Assembly (NCBI GenBank): GCA_955652635.1
Contig: CATPBN010000273.1
Location: 1 to 9,682, forward strand
Direction: 5' to 3'
Source of the DNA: an uncultured Gemmatimonadaceae bacterium
GTDB taxonomy: Bacteria; Gemmatimonadota; Gemmatimonadetes; Gemmatimonadales; Gemmatimonadaceae
Length of the DNA: 9,682 nucleotides
Both the position numbers and the translations under genes were made by a program. The notes under the pieces were generated by a model that made no database searches, was not told the origin of the DNA, and was given only the letters and a program-made list of their open reading frames with translations. Of the stretch, positions 1-6,277 are shown piece after piece (position 1 is the first letter of the stretch; every line of letters starts with the position of its first letter).

Positions 1-579
1 CATTCCGCTCGTCGGATCGATCTCCAGCTTCCCATTGTTGTTGATGTAGCGAAACTGCTCTGGCGACGCGTCGTCGAACACGAAAACGACCGGCGACAAT
101 CCACGGGGCAGGTTGAGCTTCTTGTCGAGCACGTCCGACATTTTGACGGGCCGGTATCCGCGATTGTACAGCAGCTCCAGGTCCTTCCGGAACTGGCCGC
201 GCTCGCGCGCGTAATCGCCGTTATGATCCGTGATCAGGTGATATTCGAGCACCATGATCCGTCCCATCTCGTTGGGAACGCGATTAGGGTTTGGGGTGCC
301 CTGCAGCAGGTTTGATGCTGCCGCACCCCCGTCCGCGGCGGAAGTGCCCACCGTCGTGGCACCCGCGCCACTTCCCTGCGTAGTGGAGGTTGGACCCGCG
401 AGGTCGCCCGCGGTGTTTGATGCTTGGTTGGGGGGCGCCGCGGTTTGCGTGCCCTGGTTCGGCGTGCCCAGCGCAACGCCCGAGGCGGCATTATTACTGC
501 TCGCGGCGGAAGCTTTGCTTGTCCCGCCCTTGCAAGCAGTCGCGACGAGAAGGATCAAAACGAGGATATAACGATACAT
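1..579 (-). CDS. Lipoprotein with polysaccharide deacetylase (NodB-like) domain, partial
   Basis: Partial gene: 193 codons read without a stop from an ATG at 579-577 to the left edge, so the C-terminal part is missing. The N-terminus MYRYILVLILLVATAC is a short hydrophobic signal ending in a lipobox-like site with Cys16 as the predicted lipidated residue. Residues about 17-92 are a low-complexity Ala/Gly/Ser/Thr/Asn/Pro linker, as expected for a tethered envelope protein. From about residue 108 the sequence resembles the polysaccharide deacetylase fold: MVLEYHLIT (Tyr113-His114), FRKDLELLYNRGYRPV, then VVFVFDDASPEQFRYI with Asp169-Asp170 at the position of the usual TFDD motif. By family, such proteins remove N-acetyl groups from surface glycans or peptidoglycan; the substrate here is unknown. 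The usual Gly after DD is Ala. An in-frame TAA lies upstream of the chosen start, and a weak GGGA precedes it. Transcribed divergently from the PBP1A gene. Confidence 0.85.
   Translation of the reverse strand, partial: MYRYILVLILLVATACKGGTSKASAASSNNAASGVALGTPNQGTQTAAPPNQASNTAGDLAGPTSTTQGSGAGATTVGTSAADGGAAASNLLQGTPNPNRVPNEMGRIMVLEYHLITDHNGDYARERGQFRKDLELLYNRGYRPVKMSDVLDKKLNLPRGLSPVVFVFDDASPEQFRYINNNGKLEIDPTSGM
567..572 (+). promoter_or_regulatory. Possible -10 element for the PBP1A gene
   Basis: TATAAC at 567-572 matches the sigma-70 -10 consensus at five of six bases. It would place a transcript start near 579, giving a leader of only about 12 nt before the TTG at 592. No convincing -35 hexamer is found at 16-18 bp spacing. 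The site lies inside the first codons of the divergent lipoprotein gene. Weak call based on a single short motif. Confidence 0.25.
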
Positions 580-591
580 TTTTCCCAACTG

Positions 592-2685
592 TTGCAAGAG
601 ATAAAAGCGAGACGACGGGCGATCCTGCTCGGGTTACTCGCAATAAGCATTCTAACGGTTTATTACACCGATATCTGGCTCGGCACCTGCGGTTTCGACG
701 GTTGCCCGACGGCACGCGCCATCCAGACTTTTCAGCCTGATCAGGGCGGCCGCATCCTCGACCGCTACAATCGCATCATGGGACGTTTGGAAACCGTCCG
801 GCGCGTCAATGTTCCCCTGACCGCGGTCCCCGAGTTCGTCCAGCAGGCTTTCATCGCCACCGAAGACAGACGCTTTTACCAGCACGGCGGGCTCGACTGG
901 CGCGGATTCTTCCGCGCAATCGCCACGAACATTCGCGCCGGGCGCACGCGTGAAGGATTCAGCACCATCACGATGCAGGTGGCGCGCAACACGTTCGCGG
1001 TCAGAAAATATCCCGCGCGCTCGCTGCGCCAGAAACTCACCGAGCTCCGATTGTCGCGGCTCATCGAGCACTCGCTCACCAAGCAGCAGATCCTCGAGCT
1101 CTACTTCAACGTCATCTACATGGGCAATGGTGTTTACGGCGTCGAGGCGGCGAGCAGAGACTTATTCGGCCGCAGCGTCAATCAGCTCAACCTTCCACAA
1201 GCGGCGATGCTGGCTGCGTTGCCCAAAGCACCTTCCGCGTACACCCCACGACGTCATCCCGATCGCGCCATCGCTCGGCGCAATCTCGTGCTCGGCCTGA
1301 TGGTGCAGGAAGGATATGTATCAGCCGGCAGGCTCGCGGGACTGCAAGCCCAGCCGCTACGAATTGCCCGCGAAGAATTCAGGCCGGTTGATCCGAACGA
1401 TTCGTACGCGCTCGATGCCGTTCGCGCCAAGGTGGATTCGATAATCCAGGGCGGGAACCTGGACATCATCGACCTGACCGTCCGCACGACACTCGATCGG
1501 AACGCCCAGATCGCCGCCGACCGGGCGGTTCGCCGCCAAGCGGCGGCGATCCAGTCGGAGACAGGCCGCCGCGCGCTGATACAGGGAGCGATGGTGGCGA
1601 TAGATCCGCGCAATGGCGACATCCGCGCGATGAGCGGCGGGCGGAAATACGAGCGAGGCACCTTCAATCGCGCTCTGCTCGCGCACCGCCAGCCGGGATC
1701 CGCATTCAAGCCGTTCGTGTATGCGGCGGCGATGGCAGCCGGTTATACGCCATCCTCGGAAGTGGATGACGATCCGATCGACGTCATTCAGGGACGGAAT
1801 GTCTGGTCGCCTGCCAACTACAACAACGATTACGCTGGACGCATCACGTTCCGGAAGGCGCTTATCAATTCGGCGAATGTCGCGACGGTCCGAGTAAGTC
1901 AGGCGGTCGGGATTTCGCGAATCATCGACGTCGCGCACAAGAACGGAATCGTCAGCCAGTTGCCGAACGTTCCCTCGATGGCGCTCGGCTCTGTCGAAGT
2001 CACGCCGATCGAGCTCGTCACCGCGTACGCGCCATTCGCCAACGGCGGATTTCGCGTGAAGCCGCGGCTGGTGAGAAGTGTTGAATCCGCAGACGGAACT
2101 CAGCTCTGGGTGCAGGAAGAGGGACTCGGAACGCCGGTGATGGACCCGCGTGACGCGTACCAGGTGACGTCGATGTTGCAATCAGTCGTCGACTACGGAA
2201 CTGGCAAGGCAATCCGCAGTTACGGAGTGCGCGGACTGGTCGCCGGCAAAACCGGAACAACGAACAGTGGTACCGACGTCTGGTTCGTCGGCTACACGCC
2301 GACGATCGTTGCCGGCTTTTGGTTCGGCTTCGACAATCCAGCGTCGATCGCCAGCGACGCATCGGGCGGACGACTCGCCGCGCCGGCGTGGGCCGAGTTC
2401 TACCTGAATGGCTGGCGCGAAACGTCGCTGCTGACGGCGTGGAATCCGCCGCCGGGAATGACGATGCGTGTCATAGATCCGACGACGGGATATCTCGCGA
2501 CCGAGTGGTGTCCGGTGTCGAGGAACGAGTACTACAAGCCCGGTACCGAGCCGACAATCCCTTGCCCGAATCATGGCCCGGACACGGGTGACGAACAGAA
2601 CCCCGACTGGCAGAATCAGCGCGATTGGTCGAACGATTTTGGCAAGAAGATCAGCAAAGCTTTGGGCAAGATCTTCAAGTTCTAG
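592..2685 (+). CDS. Class A penicillin-binding protein, PBP1A type (glycosyltransferase/transpeptidase)
   Basis: Bifunctional peptidoglycan synthase, anchored in the inner membrane with its catalytic domains in the periplasm. I chose the TTG at 592, giving 697 aa. It leaves a short basic tail (KARRR) before a membrane helix at about residues 10-26, is the only NTG start other than CTG near the helix, and avoids overlapping the divergent lipoprotein. No clear Shine-Dalgarno precedes it, so the start is uncertain. The frame is open back to a TTG at 424. The GT51 domain shows EDRRFYQHGGLDW with catalytic Glu91, GFSTITMQVARN, and ILELYFNVIYMGNGVYG with the second Glu at 169. The transpeptidase domain shows SAFK (nucleophile Ser370, Lys373), SAN (427-429) and KTG (553-555). 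A C-terminal tail contains two Cys (WCP...IPCP) and basic residues. Length is typical for the family. Two Cys just after the helix (TCGFDGC) could form a disulfide, which is inference. Confidence 0.95.
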   Translation: MQEIKARRRAILLGLLAISILTVYYTDIWLGTCGFDGCPTARAIQTFQPDQGGRILDRYNRIMGRLETVRRVNVPLTAVPEFVQQAFIATEDRRFYQHGGLDWRGFFRAIATNIRAGRTREGFSTITMQVARNTFAVRKYPARSLRQKLTELRLSRLIEHSLTKQQILELYFNVIYMGNGVYGVEAASRDLFGRSVNQLNLPQAAMLAALPKAPSAYTPRRHPDRAIARRNLVLGLMVQEGYVSAGRLAGLQAQPLRIAREEFRPVDPNDSYALDAVRAKVDSIIQGGNLDIIDLTVRTTLDRNAQIAADRAVRRQAAAIQSETGRRALIQGAMVAIDPRNGDIRAMSGGRKYERGTFNRALLAHRQPGSAFKPFVYAAAMAAGYTPSSEVDDDPIDVIQGRNVWSPANYNNDYAGRITFRKALINSANVATVRVSQAVGISRIIDVAHKNGIVSQLPNVPSMALGSVEVTPIELVTAYAPFANGGFRVKPRLVRSVESADGTQLWVQEEGLGTPVMDPRDAYQVTSMLQSVVDYGTGKAIRSYGVRGLVAGKTGTTNSGTDVWFVGYTPTIVAGFWFGFDNPASIASDASGGRLAAPAWAEFYLNGWRETSLLTAWNPPPGMTMRVIDPTTGYLATEWCPVSRNEYYKPGTEPTIPCPNHGPDTGDEQNPDWQNQRDWSNDFGKKISKALGKIFKF

Positions 2686-2907
2686 AGGCTAGCTACGGGC
2701 GGCATCGTCGCGCATTGTCGTCGAGCGTGTTGGGACTTCGGCGACGCCCGCTCGCTCGGGTTGCCTGCGCACCAACCCGCTAGACTCCCTGTGCAGGTGA
2801 TTGTTAGACCGAGAGAGATCGTAGACTTGAAGCTCGCGCGGACGCCGTAACTCCCGGGGCAGTGGAGGCTCCGCCACCGCGCTATGCGCGCGGGCTAAAG
2901 ATCCGTG
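2686..2907. other. Non-coding structured intergenic region between convergent genes
   Basis: Together with the hairpin that follows, this fills the gap between the PBP1A stop and the DUF1501 stop. I find no convincing gene in it. A 62-codon minus-strand frame at 2689-2877 is Arg/Pro/Glu-rich with no recognisable domain and no good ribosome site. The region is rich in self-complementarity: a 7-bp stem at 2757-2763/2773-2779 (CGGGTTG/CAACCCG), a partly competing pairing of 2764-2771 with 2790-2797, and a CGCGC-TAT-GCGCG hairpin at 2878-2890. Its general look (GGAGGCTCCGCCACCGCGC) resembles decayed or dispersed intergenic repeats of GC-rich genomes, but nothing in this window repeats it. Confidence 0.4.
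2757..2779. terminator. Small hairpin downstream of the PBP1A gene, possible terminator
   Basis: A 7-bp perfect inverted repeat, CGGGTTG at 2757-2763 and CAACCCG at 2773-2779, with a 9-nt loop, 71 nt past the PBP1A stop. No T-run follows, so it is not a canonical intrinsic terminator. It could stabilise or process a transcript end. Confidence 0.25.
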
Positions 2908-2957
2908 TTGGGAGAGGAGGAGTGTGTCGCCGAAGAGGACACTCCTCCTCGACCCAA
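2908..2957. terminator. Strong hairpin between convergent genes, candidate bidirectional terminator
   Basis: A perfect 12-bp inverted repeat, GAGGAGGAGTGT at 2914-2925 and ACACTCCTCCTC at 2939-2950, encloses a 13-nt loop. After a small asymmetric internal loop the pairing continues with TTGGG at 2908-2912 and CCCAA at 2953-2957, giving 17 paired positions. It lies 18 bp from the DUF1501 stop, in the right place to end that operon, and 222 bp past the PBP1A stop. Neither strand has a T-run after the stem, so termination would need to be Rho-assisted or of the stem-only type. An alternative is a dispersed palindromic repeat (REP-like). Confidence 0.5.
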
Positions 2958-2975
2958 ACTGAGATGCCTAGGTAA

Positions 2976-4232
2976 CTAAACGAGCCCGAGAAAATCGCGT
3001 GGCGAAGCGGCGAAACCAGGGAAGATACGGTCGAGCATGCGGGCACCGAGGTGATGTTGCACGATCTCGGCGAAGACCGACCGGAAATCGGTGGTGAGCG
3101 CCAGATCGCGGCCCTCGTAGAGCTGCTCCTGCTCCAGGCCCGGCCACTTGCCGTGCACCTTGCCACCCTTGACGTGCCCGCCGATCACGAACAGCGCGCC
3201 GGCGTGCCCATGGTCCGTGCCGCGATTTCCGTTTTCCCGCGCCATGCGGCCGAACTCGGACATCGTGAGAATCACGACATCGTCCATCTTGTCGCCAAGA
3301 TCTGTCACGAGCGCGGCGATCGAGCGGGAGAAATCATCGAGCCGCTGCGCGAGCTGGCCCGTCGACGATCCCTGGTTTACGTGCGTATCCCACCCGCCGA
3401 CATCGGCGAAAGCGATCTCCAGTCCGACGTTCGCTTTGATCAGCTGTGCGATCTGCAGCAGCCTCGTTCCGAACTGAGATCGCGGATACTCCGCGTTATT
3501 CTGCGGCAGGTATTTCTGCGGATTCGCGGCGCGCAGCATCTTCACCGCGTCGAACATTTCGGCGCCCGTTCCGTGCACGAGATCGGCTGATCCAGTTCTG
3601 TACAGCGCCTCGAGACGCTCGGCCGAGCTGCCCGTCGCGCGCACGCTGAACTCGTCGAGACTGTTCATCGCTACGGTGGCACTCGGACCTTCGAGAATGC
3701 GCGGTGTCTGCGGAGTCAGCGCGACAGCGCGGAAAGACGTCTTGGCGAGATTGCACTCGTCACATGTGCCCTTCACCGCGAGATAGCGATTGAGCCAACC
3801 GTCCGTGGTGCCCTTCACGTCTGGAGTTCCGGTCTCCATGTAGTCCTGAGCGTCGAAGTGCGAGCGCGTGGTGCTCGGGCTGCCGACCGCCTGGACGGGG
3901 GCGAGCAGGCCGCGATCGTACAGCGGCTTTAGCGGAGCGAGTGCTGGATGGAGTCCAAAGAAGCCATCGAGATCGATCGCTCCACCGGTCGCACTGCTCG
4001 ACGGCTGCGGAATCGCGATCGAGGGCCGCATCGCGTAGTACGCTCTCTCGCCGTGCGGGACAACGATGTTGAGCGCGTCGGCCGCTCCGCGCTGAAACAG
4101 GCAGATCAACACCTTGCCTTTGGGAACGTTGCCTAGCTCCATGCCGAACGCCGTTCGGCGGAGAAAGGTCGGGCTCAATCCCATCGTCACGAGCGCCAGC
4201 GCGCCCGACTTCACGAATGCTCTGCGTTCCAT
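2976..4232 (-). CDS. DUF1501 family exported protein (alkaline-phosphatase/sulfatase-like fold)
   Basis: 418-aa protein matching the DUF1501 family (Pfam PF07394), whose biochemical function is unknown; the family is related by fold to sulfatases and alkaline phosphatases. The N-terminus MERRAFVKSGALAL has a twin-arginine motif (RRAFVK) followed by a hydrophobic stretch, so Tat export as a folded, perhaps metal-containing protein is likely. Family signatures in order: VLICLFQRGAADALNIVVPHGE (residues 41-62), HFDAQDYMETG (125-135), GGWDTH (279-284), ILTMSEFGR (321-329), GTDHGHAG (338-345) and TDFRSVF (381-387). The conserved His and Asp residues in these blocks are candidate metal ligands. A CDEC pair sits at 157-160. 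The start is well supported: AGGAGA lies 5 nt upstream and overlaps the stop of the preceding DUF1800 gene, indicating co-transcription and probable translational coupling. Length is usual for the family. Confidence 0.93.
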   Translation of the reverse strand: MERRAFVKSGALALVTMGLSPTFLRRTAFGMELGNVPKGKVLICLFQRGAADALNIVVPHGERAYYAMRPSIAIPQPSSSATGGAIDLDGFFGLHPALAPLKPLYDRGLLAPVQAVGSPSTTRSHFDAQDYMETGTPDVKGTTDGWLNRYLAVKGTCDECNLAKTSFRAVALTPQTPRILEGPSATVAMNSLDEFSVRATGSSAERLEALYRTGSADLVHGTGAEMFDAVKMLRAANPQKYLPQNNAEYPRSQFGTRLLQIAQLIKANVGLEIAFADVGGWDTHVNQGSSTGQLAQRLDDFSRSIAALVTDLGDKMDDVVILTMSEFGRMARENGNRGTDHGHAGALFVIGGHVKGGKVHGKWPGLEQEQLYEGRDLALTTDFRSVFAEIVQHHLGARMLDRIFPGFAASPRDFLGLV

Positions 4233-4237
4233 CTTCG

Positions 4238-4243
4238 TCTCCT
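4238..4243 (-). promoter_or_regulatory. Shine-Dalgarno of the DUF1501 gene, overlapping the DUF1800 stop
   Basis: AGGAGA on the minus strand, 5 nt upstream of the DUF1501 ATG. It shares bases with the TAG stop of the DUF1800 gene at 4244-4242. This fixes the start and suggests that ribosomes finishing DUF1800 reinitiate on DUF1501. Confidence 0.8.
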
Positions 4244-6143
4244 AATGCCTCTGAAATTCCGGGGAGCCCAGCGCGAGCCCGACGATCTGCTGCAGTCCGG
4301 CGAGCTGCGGAACGTTTCCGGGTCCACGTCCCTGCAACGCGCCACGCTTCCCGCTTCCCTCTTCCCGCTTCCCTCTTCCCATACTTGTGTCAGGCGGCGA
4401 CATGTCCTGGATCCCGCTGGCGCCATTCGTCAGCATCGGATGCTCACCCGACAAAAGCACGGCACGAGTATCCGGCGAAACCATTCCATTCAGGATCGTG
4501 GCGACTACTGCATCGACCTGCTTGTCGCGGGGCGCAGATTGAACCGTATCGAGCGCGGGAAGCAGCCGAATGTCGACTCCGGGCAGCCGTCCAGCAGCGG
4601 CCGCCATTCCGAAATTGATGCGATTCAGGATCGCGCCGGTGTTCATCCACGCGTCGCCCGTCTCCGGCCAACCATTCGGCGCCTGATGCCCGAAGATCGG
4701 CTGGCCGAGGAACGCGATCATCTGCGCGCTGCGCGGAGTGCTATCCGGCGCCGCGTTGAGTGAGCGCAGCGCGCTTACAACTACCTCGAACGGAGTCTTG
4801 ACCTTGCTGTGAAACGCCTGCTGCGAGAAAAACTCCGGCGACGTGATGATCGCGCGCAGAACTTCGCGGATGTCGCCATCGGTCTTGAGATAAACCTGTG
4901 CCGCGTGATCGACCAGCGCCTTCGAAGGTGAGTCGCTCACGAAATGACGCGCCAACTTGAACGAGATGAAGTGCGCCGTCGCTGGATTCCTCGCCAGTAT
5001 ATCCAGCACGTCCTCGGCGTCGTACATTCCCCGTCCCGCAGCCAGCTTGTGTCCGAGCACGATCTTGTCGCCGGCGTCGTGCACCTGCGGGCGGAAGATG
5101 AAGCCGCCACCCTGCGCGGGCGGCTGGATGGTCCAGCCGGTGAAGGCGCGGGCGACGTTGATCACATCCTGCTGTGTGTATCCGCCGTCGACGCCGAGTG
5201 TGTGGAGCTCGAGCAGCTCGCGCCCGTAGTTCTCGTTGAGACCCTGACGTTGCCGCTGCTTCTGCTGCTGTTGTCGTTGTTGTTGTTGACGCTGCATTTC
5301 CTGGTCGGCGCGCATTGCACCCATCGCTGCCCCAAACCCACCCGGGCGAATTGGCGCTATCCGGAATCCGCCGCCGCGATTTGGCGGTGCGAGCGTCGGA
5401 CGGGTACTGTCGGCCATACTGCCCGCGTTGTCGAGATAGAAGAGCATCGCGGGGCTCTTCGAGACCGCTTCGAGCAAGTCGCGGAATTTGCCGAGCACGT
5501 GCGGGCGGATGACGTTCTCGTCGAAGTCCGTCAGATAGTAGACCTCGGGGCCGCCCTTCTGCGCGTAGATGTTGAAGTGATTCTCCCAGAAGTCGGTCAT
5601 CACTTCCTGTAGCTGACGCTCGCTCGCGACAGCGCGTGCGACACGCGAAGACTGGAGCTGAGTGACGACCTGCCGTGTGAGATTGGCCTGCTGCAGCTGC
5701 TGCATCTGTTGGCGCATCGCCATGCTGTCGGCGGCGCTCATCACGCGCGTGGAGTCGGCGCGCTCCTTCCGCACCTGCTGCCTCTCGCGCTGCTGTTGTG
5801 CGTACTGCTGGAGGAGTCCGTTCTGATCCTGATTGAGTGCCGAGTAATTCGAGACGAACTGCTCGAGCGAAGAATCGTCGATCTTGTCCGGATGAAGCTG
5901 TTGATCGATCCAGTTGTCGAGACCGATCGCGCGAACTTTTAGCGCATCACCCGGTTTTGCGCCGAACGTCAGGCGACTGAGCGCCTGAATGATCTGTTGA
6001 TCGGCCGGCAGCTCGCGCACATCGGAGCGAACGACTGCGGGCTTGCTCTGACTCTTCCTGGCACCCGAGCTCTGCGCGGACATGCCGATAGGCGTGATGC
6101 TGATCAGCGCCGCGGTGATACCGGCCCATTTTGCGATACGCAT
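4242..6143 (-). CDS. DUF1800 family exported protein with Gln-rich insert
   Basis: DUF1800 family (Pfam PF08811), function unknown, usually encoded next to a DUF1501 gene as here. I chose the ATG at 6143 (633 aa): it has GAGAGG exactly 6 nt upstream and yields a clean Sec signal peptide, MRIAKWAGITAALISITPIGMSA. An ATG two codons earlier is possible. The frame stays open to 6272, but that extension has no signal-like start. Family blocks: LSRLTFG (55-61), FWENHFN (185-191), LNENYGRELLELHTLGVDGG (302-321), FTGW (334-337), KLARHFV (396-402), ITSPEFF (433-439), PNGWPETG (489-496), GLALGSPEFQRH (622-633). Two unusual parts: residues about 105-163 and 243-301 are Gln/Arg- and Gly-rich inserts, and residues 588-599 are encoded by a 7-nt tandem repeat. 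First gene of the operon with DUF1501; divergent from the kinase. Confidence 0.93.
   Translation of the reverse strand: MRIAKWAGITAALISITPIGMSAQSSGARKSQSKPAVVRSDVRELPADQQIIQALSRLTFGAKPGDALKVRAIGLDNWIDQQLHPDKIDDSSLEQFVSNYSALNQDQNGLLQQYAQQQRERQQVRKERADSTRVMSAADSMAMRQQMQQLQQANLTRQVVTQLQSSRVARAVASERQLQEVMTDFWENHFNIYAQKGGPEVYYLTDFDENVIRPHVLGKFRDLLEAVSKSPAMLFYLDNAGSMADSTRPTLAPPNRGGGFRIAPIRPGGFGAAMGAMRADQEMQRQQQQRQQQQKQRQRQGLNENYGRELLELHTLGVDGGYTQQDVINVARAFTGWTIQPPAQGGGFIFRPQVHDAGDKIVLGHKLAAGRGMYDAEDVLDILARNPATAHFISFKLARHFVSDSPSKALVDHAAQVYLKTDGDIREVLRAIITSPEFFSQQAFHSKVKTPFEVVVSALRSLNAAPDSTPRSAQMIAFLGQPIFGHQAPNGWPETGDAWMNTGAILNRINFGMAAAAGRLPGVDIRLLPALDTVQSAPRDKQVDAVVATILNGMVSPDTRAVLLSGEHPMLTNGASGIQDMSPPDTSMGRGKREEGSGKRGALQGRGPGNVPQLAGLQQIVGLALGSPEFQRH
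4347..4381. repeat. Heptanucleotide tandem repeat inside the DUF1800 coding sequence
   Basis: Five consecutive copies of CTTCCCN (plus strand) at 4347-4353, 4354-4360, 4361-4367, 4368-4374 and 4375-4381. The last base alternates G, T, G, T, A, so it can also be read as 14-nt units repeated 2.5 times. On the coding strand it reads GGGAAGN and encodes the GRGKREEGSGKR stretch near the C-terminus. Because 7 is not a multiple of 3, gain or loss of one unit would shift the frame before the conserved last motif. Confidence 0.85.
5244..5297 (-). repeat. Glutamine-codon (CAA/CAG) low-complexity tract in DUF1800
   Basis: About 18 codons dominated by CAA and CAG, with interspersed CGT/CGC/CGG and AAG, encoding a Gln/Arg run just before the conserved LNENYGRELL block. 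It is an imperfect triplet repeat, so slippage would keep the frame. It follows a Gly/Pro/Arg-rich stretch and looks like a flexible surface insert. Confidence 0.7.
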
Positions 6144-6149
6144 GTTCAT

Positions 6150-6156
6150 CCTCTCT
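6150..6156 (-). promoter_or_regulatory. Shine-Dalgarno of the DUF1800 gene
   Basis: AGAGAGG on the minus strand. It directly abuts an ATG at 6149, too close to serve it, and is 6 nt from the ATG at 6143, ideal spacing. It therefore supports the 6143 start over 6149 and over the open extension to 6272. Confidence 0.75.
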
Positions 6157-6180
6157 ACGTGCTTAAGAGTAGACGCACGT
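6157..6180. promoter_or_regulatory. Inverted repeat in the DUF1800 leader
   Basis: ACGTGC at 6157-6162 and GCACGT at 6175-6180 are perfect complements 12 nt apart, immediately upstream of the DUF1800 ribosome site. They could be an operator half-site pair or a leader hairpin. Short, so chance occurrence is possible. Confidence 0.3.
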
Positions 6181-6263
6181 GAGTGCCGAAATGTTAACAT
6201 GCCGTACAGGCACCCAACCCGGATGCCAACCTTCCGCACTATCCCGGTATCTAATAGGGTGTT

Positions 6264-6277
6264 GCCAATCAATTGGC
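6264..6277. promoter_or_regulatory. Palindrome GCCAATCAATTGGC upstream of the kinase gene
   Basis: A perfect 6-bp inverted repeat with a 2-nt centre, ending 18 bp before the kinase ATG. Location and symmetry suit a dimeric regulator operator near the transcript start. No regulator gene is present in the window to pair with it. Confidence 0.35.

Noticed and set aside
424..591. PBP1A start at the TTG at 424
   Set aside because: It would add 56 Arg/Ala-rich residues read from the antisense of the lipoprotein gene, unlike a PBP cytoplasmic tail.
1357..2181. Long minus-strand open frame (274 codons) opposite the PBP1A gene
   Set aside because: Arg/His/Val-rich shadow frame typical of GC-rich DNA, no domain, fully inside a gene with all catalytic motifs.
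2689..2877. Minus-strand 62-codon frame in the intergenic gap
   Set aside because: Arg/Pro/Glu-rich, no recognisable motif, no good ribosome site, and it overlaps self-complementary DNA; better explained as non-coding.
4347..4381. CRISPR-like or regulatory array
   Set aside because: Units are only 7 nt with no spacers and lie in frame within a gene, so this is a simple tandem repeat.
4944..5612. Plus-strand 222-codon frame opposite DUF1800
   Set aside because: Its Leu runs are the complement of the Gln codons of DUF1800; no start signal or domain.
6144..6272. N-terminal extension of DUF1800 to an ATG at 6272
   Set aside because: The extension lacks a signal peptide start, and the ATG at 6143 has an ideal Shine-Dalgarno and a clean signal sequence.
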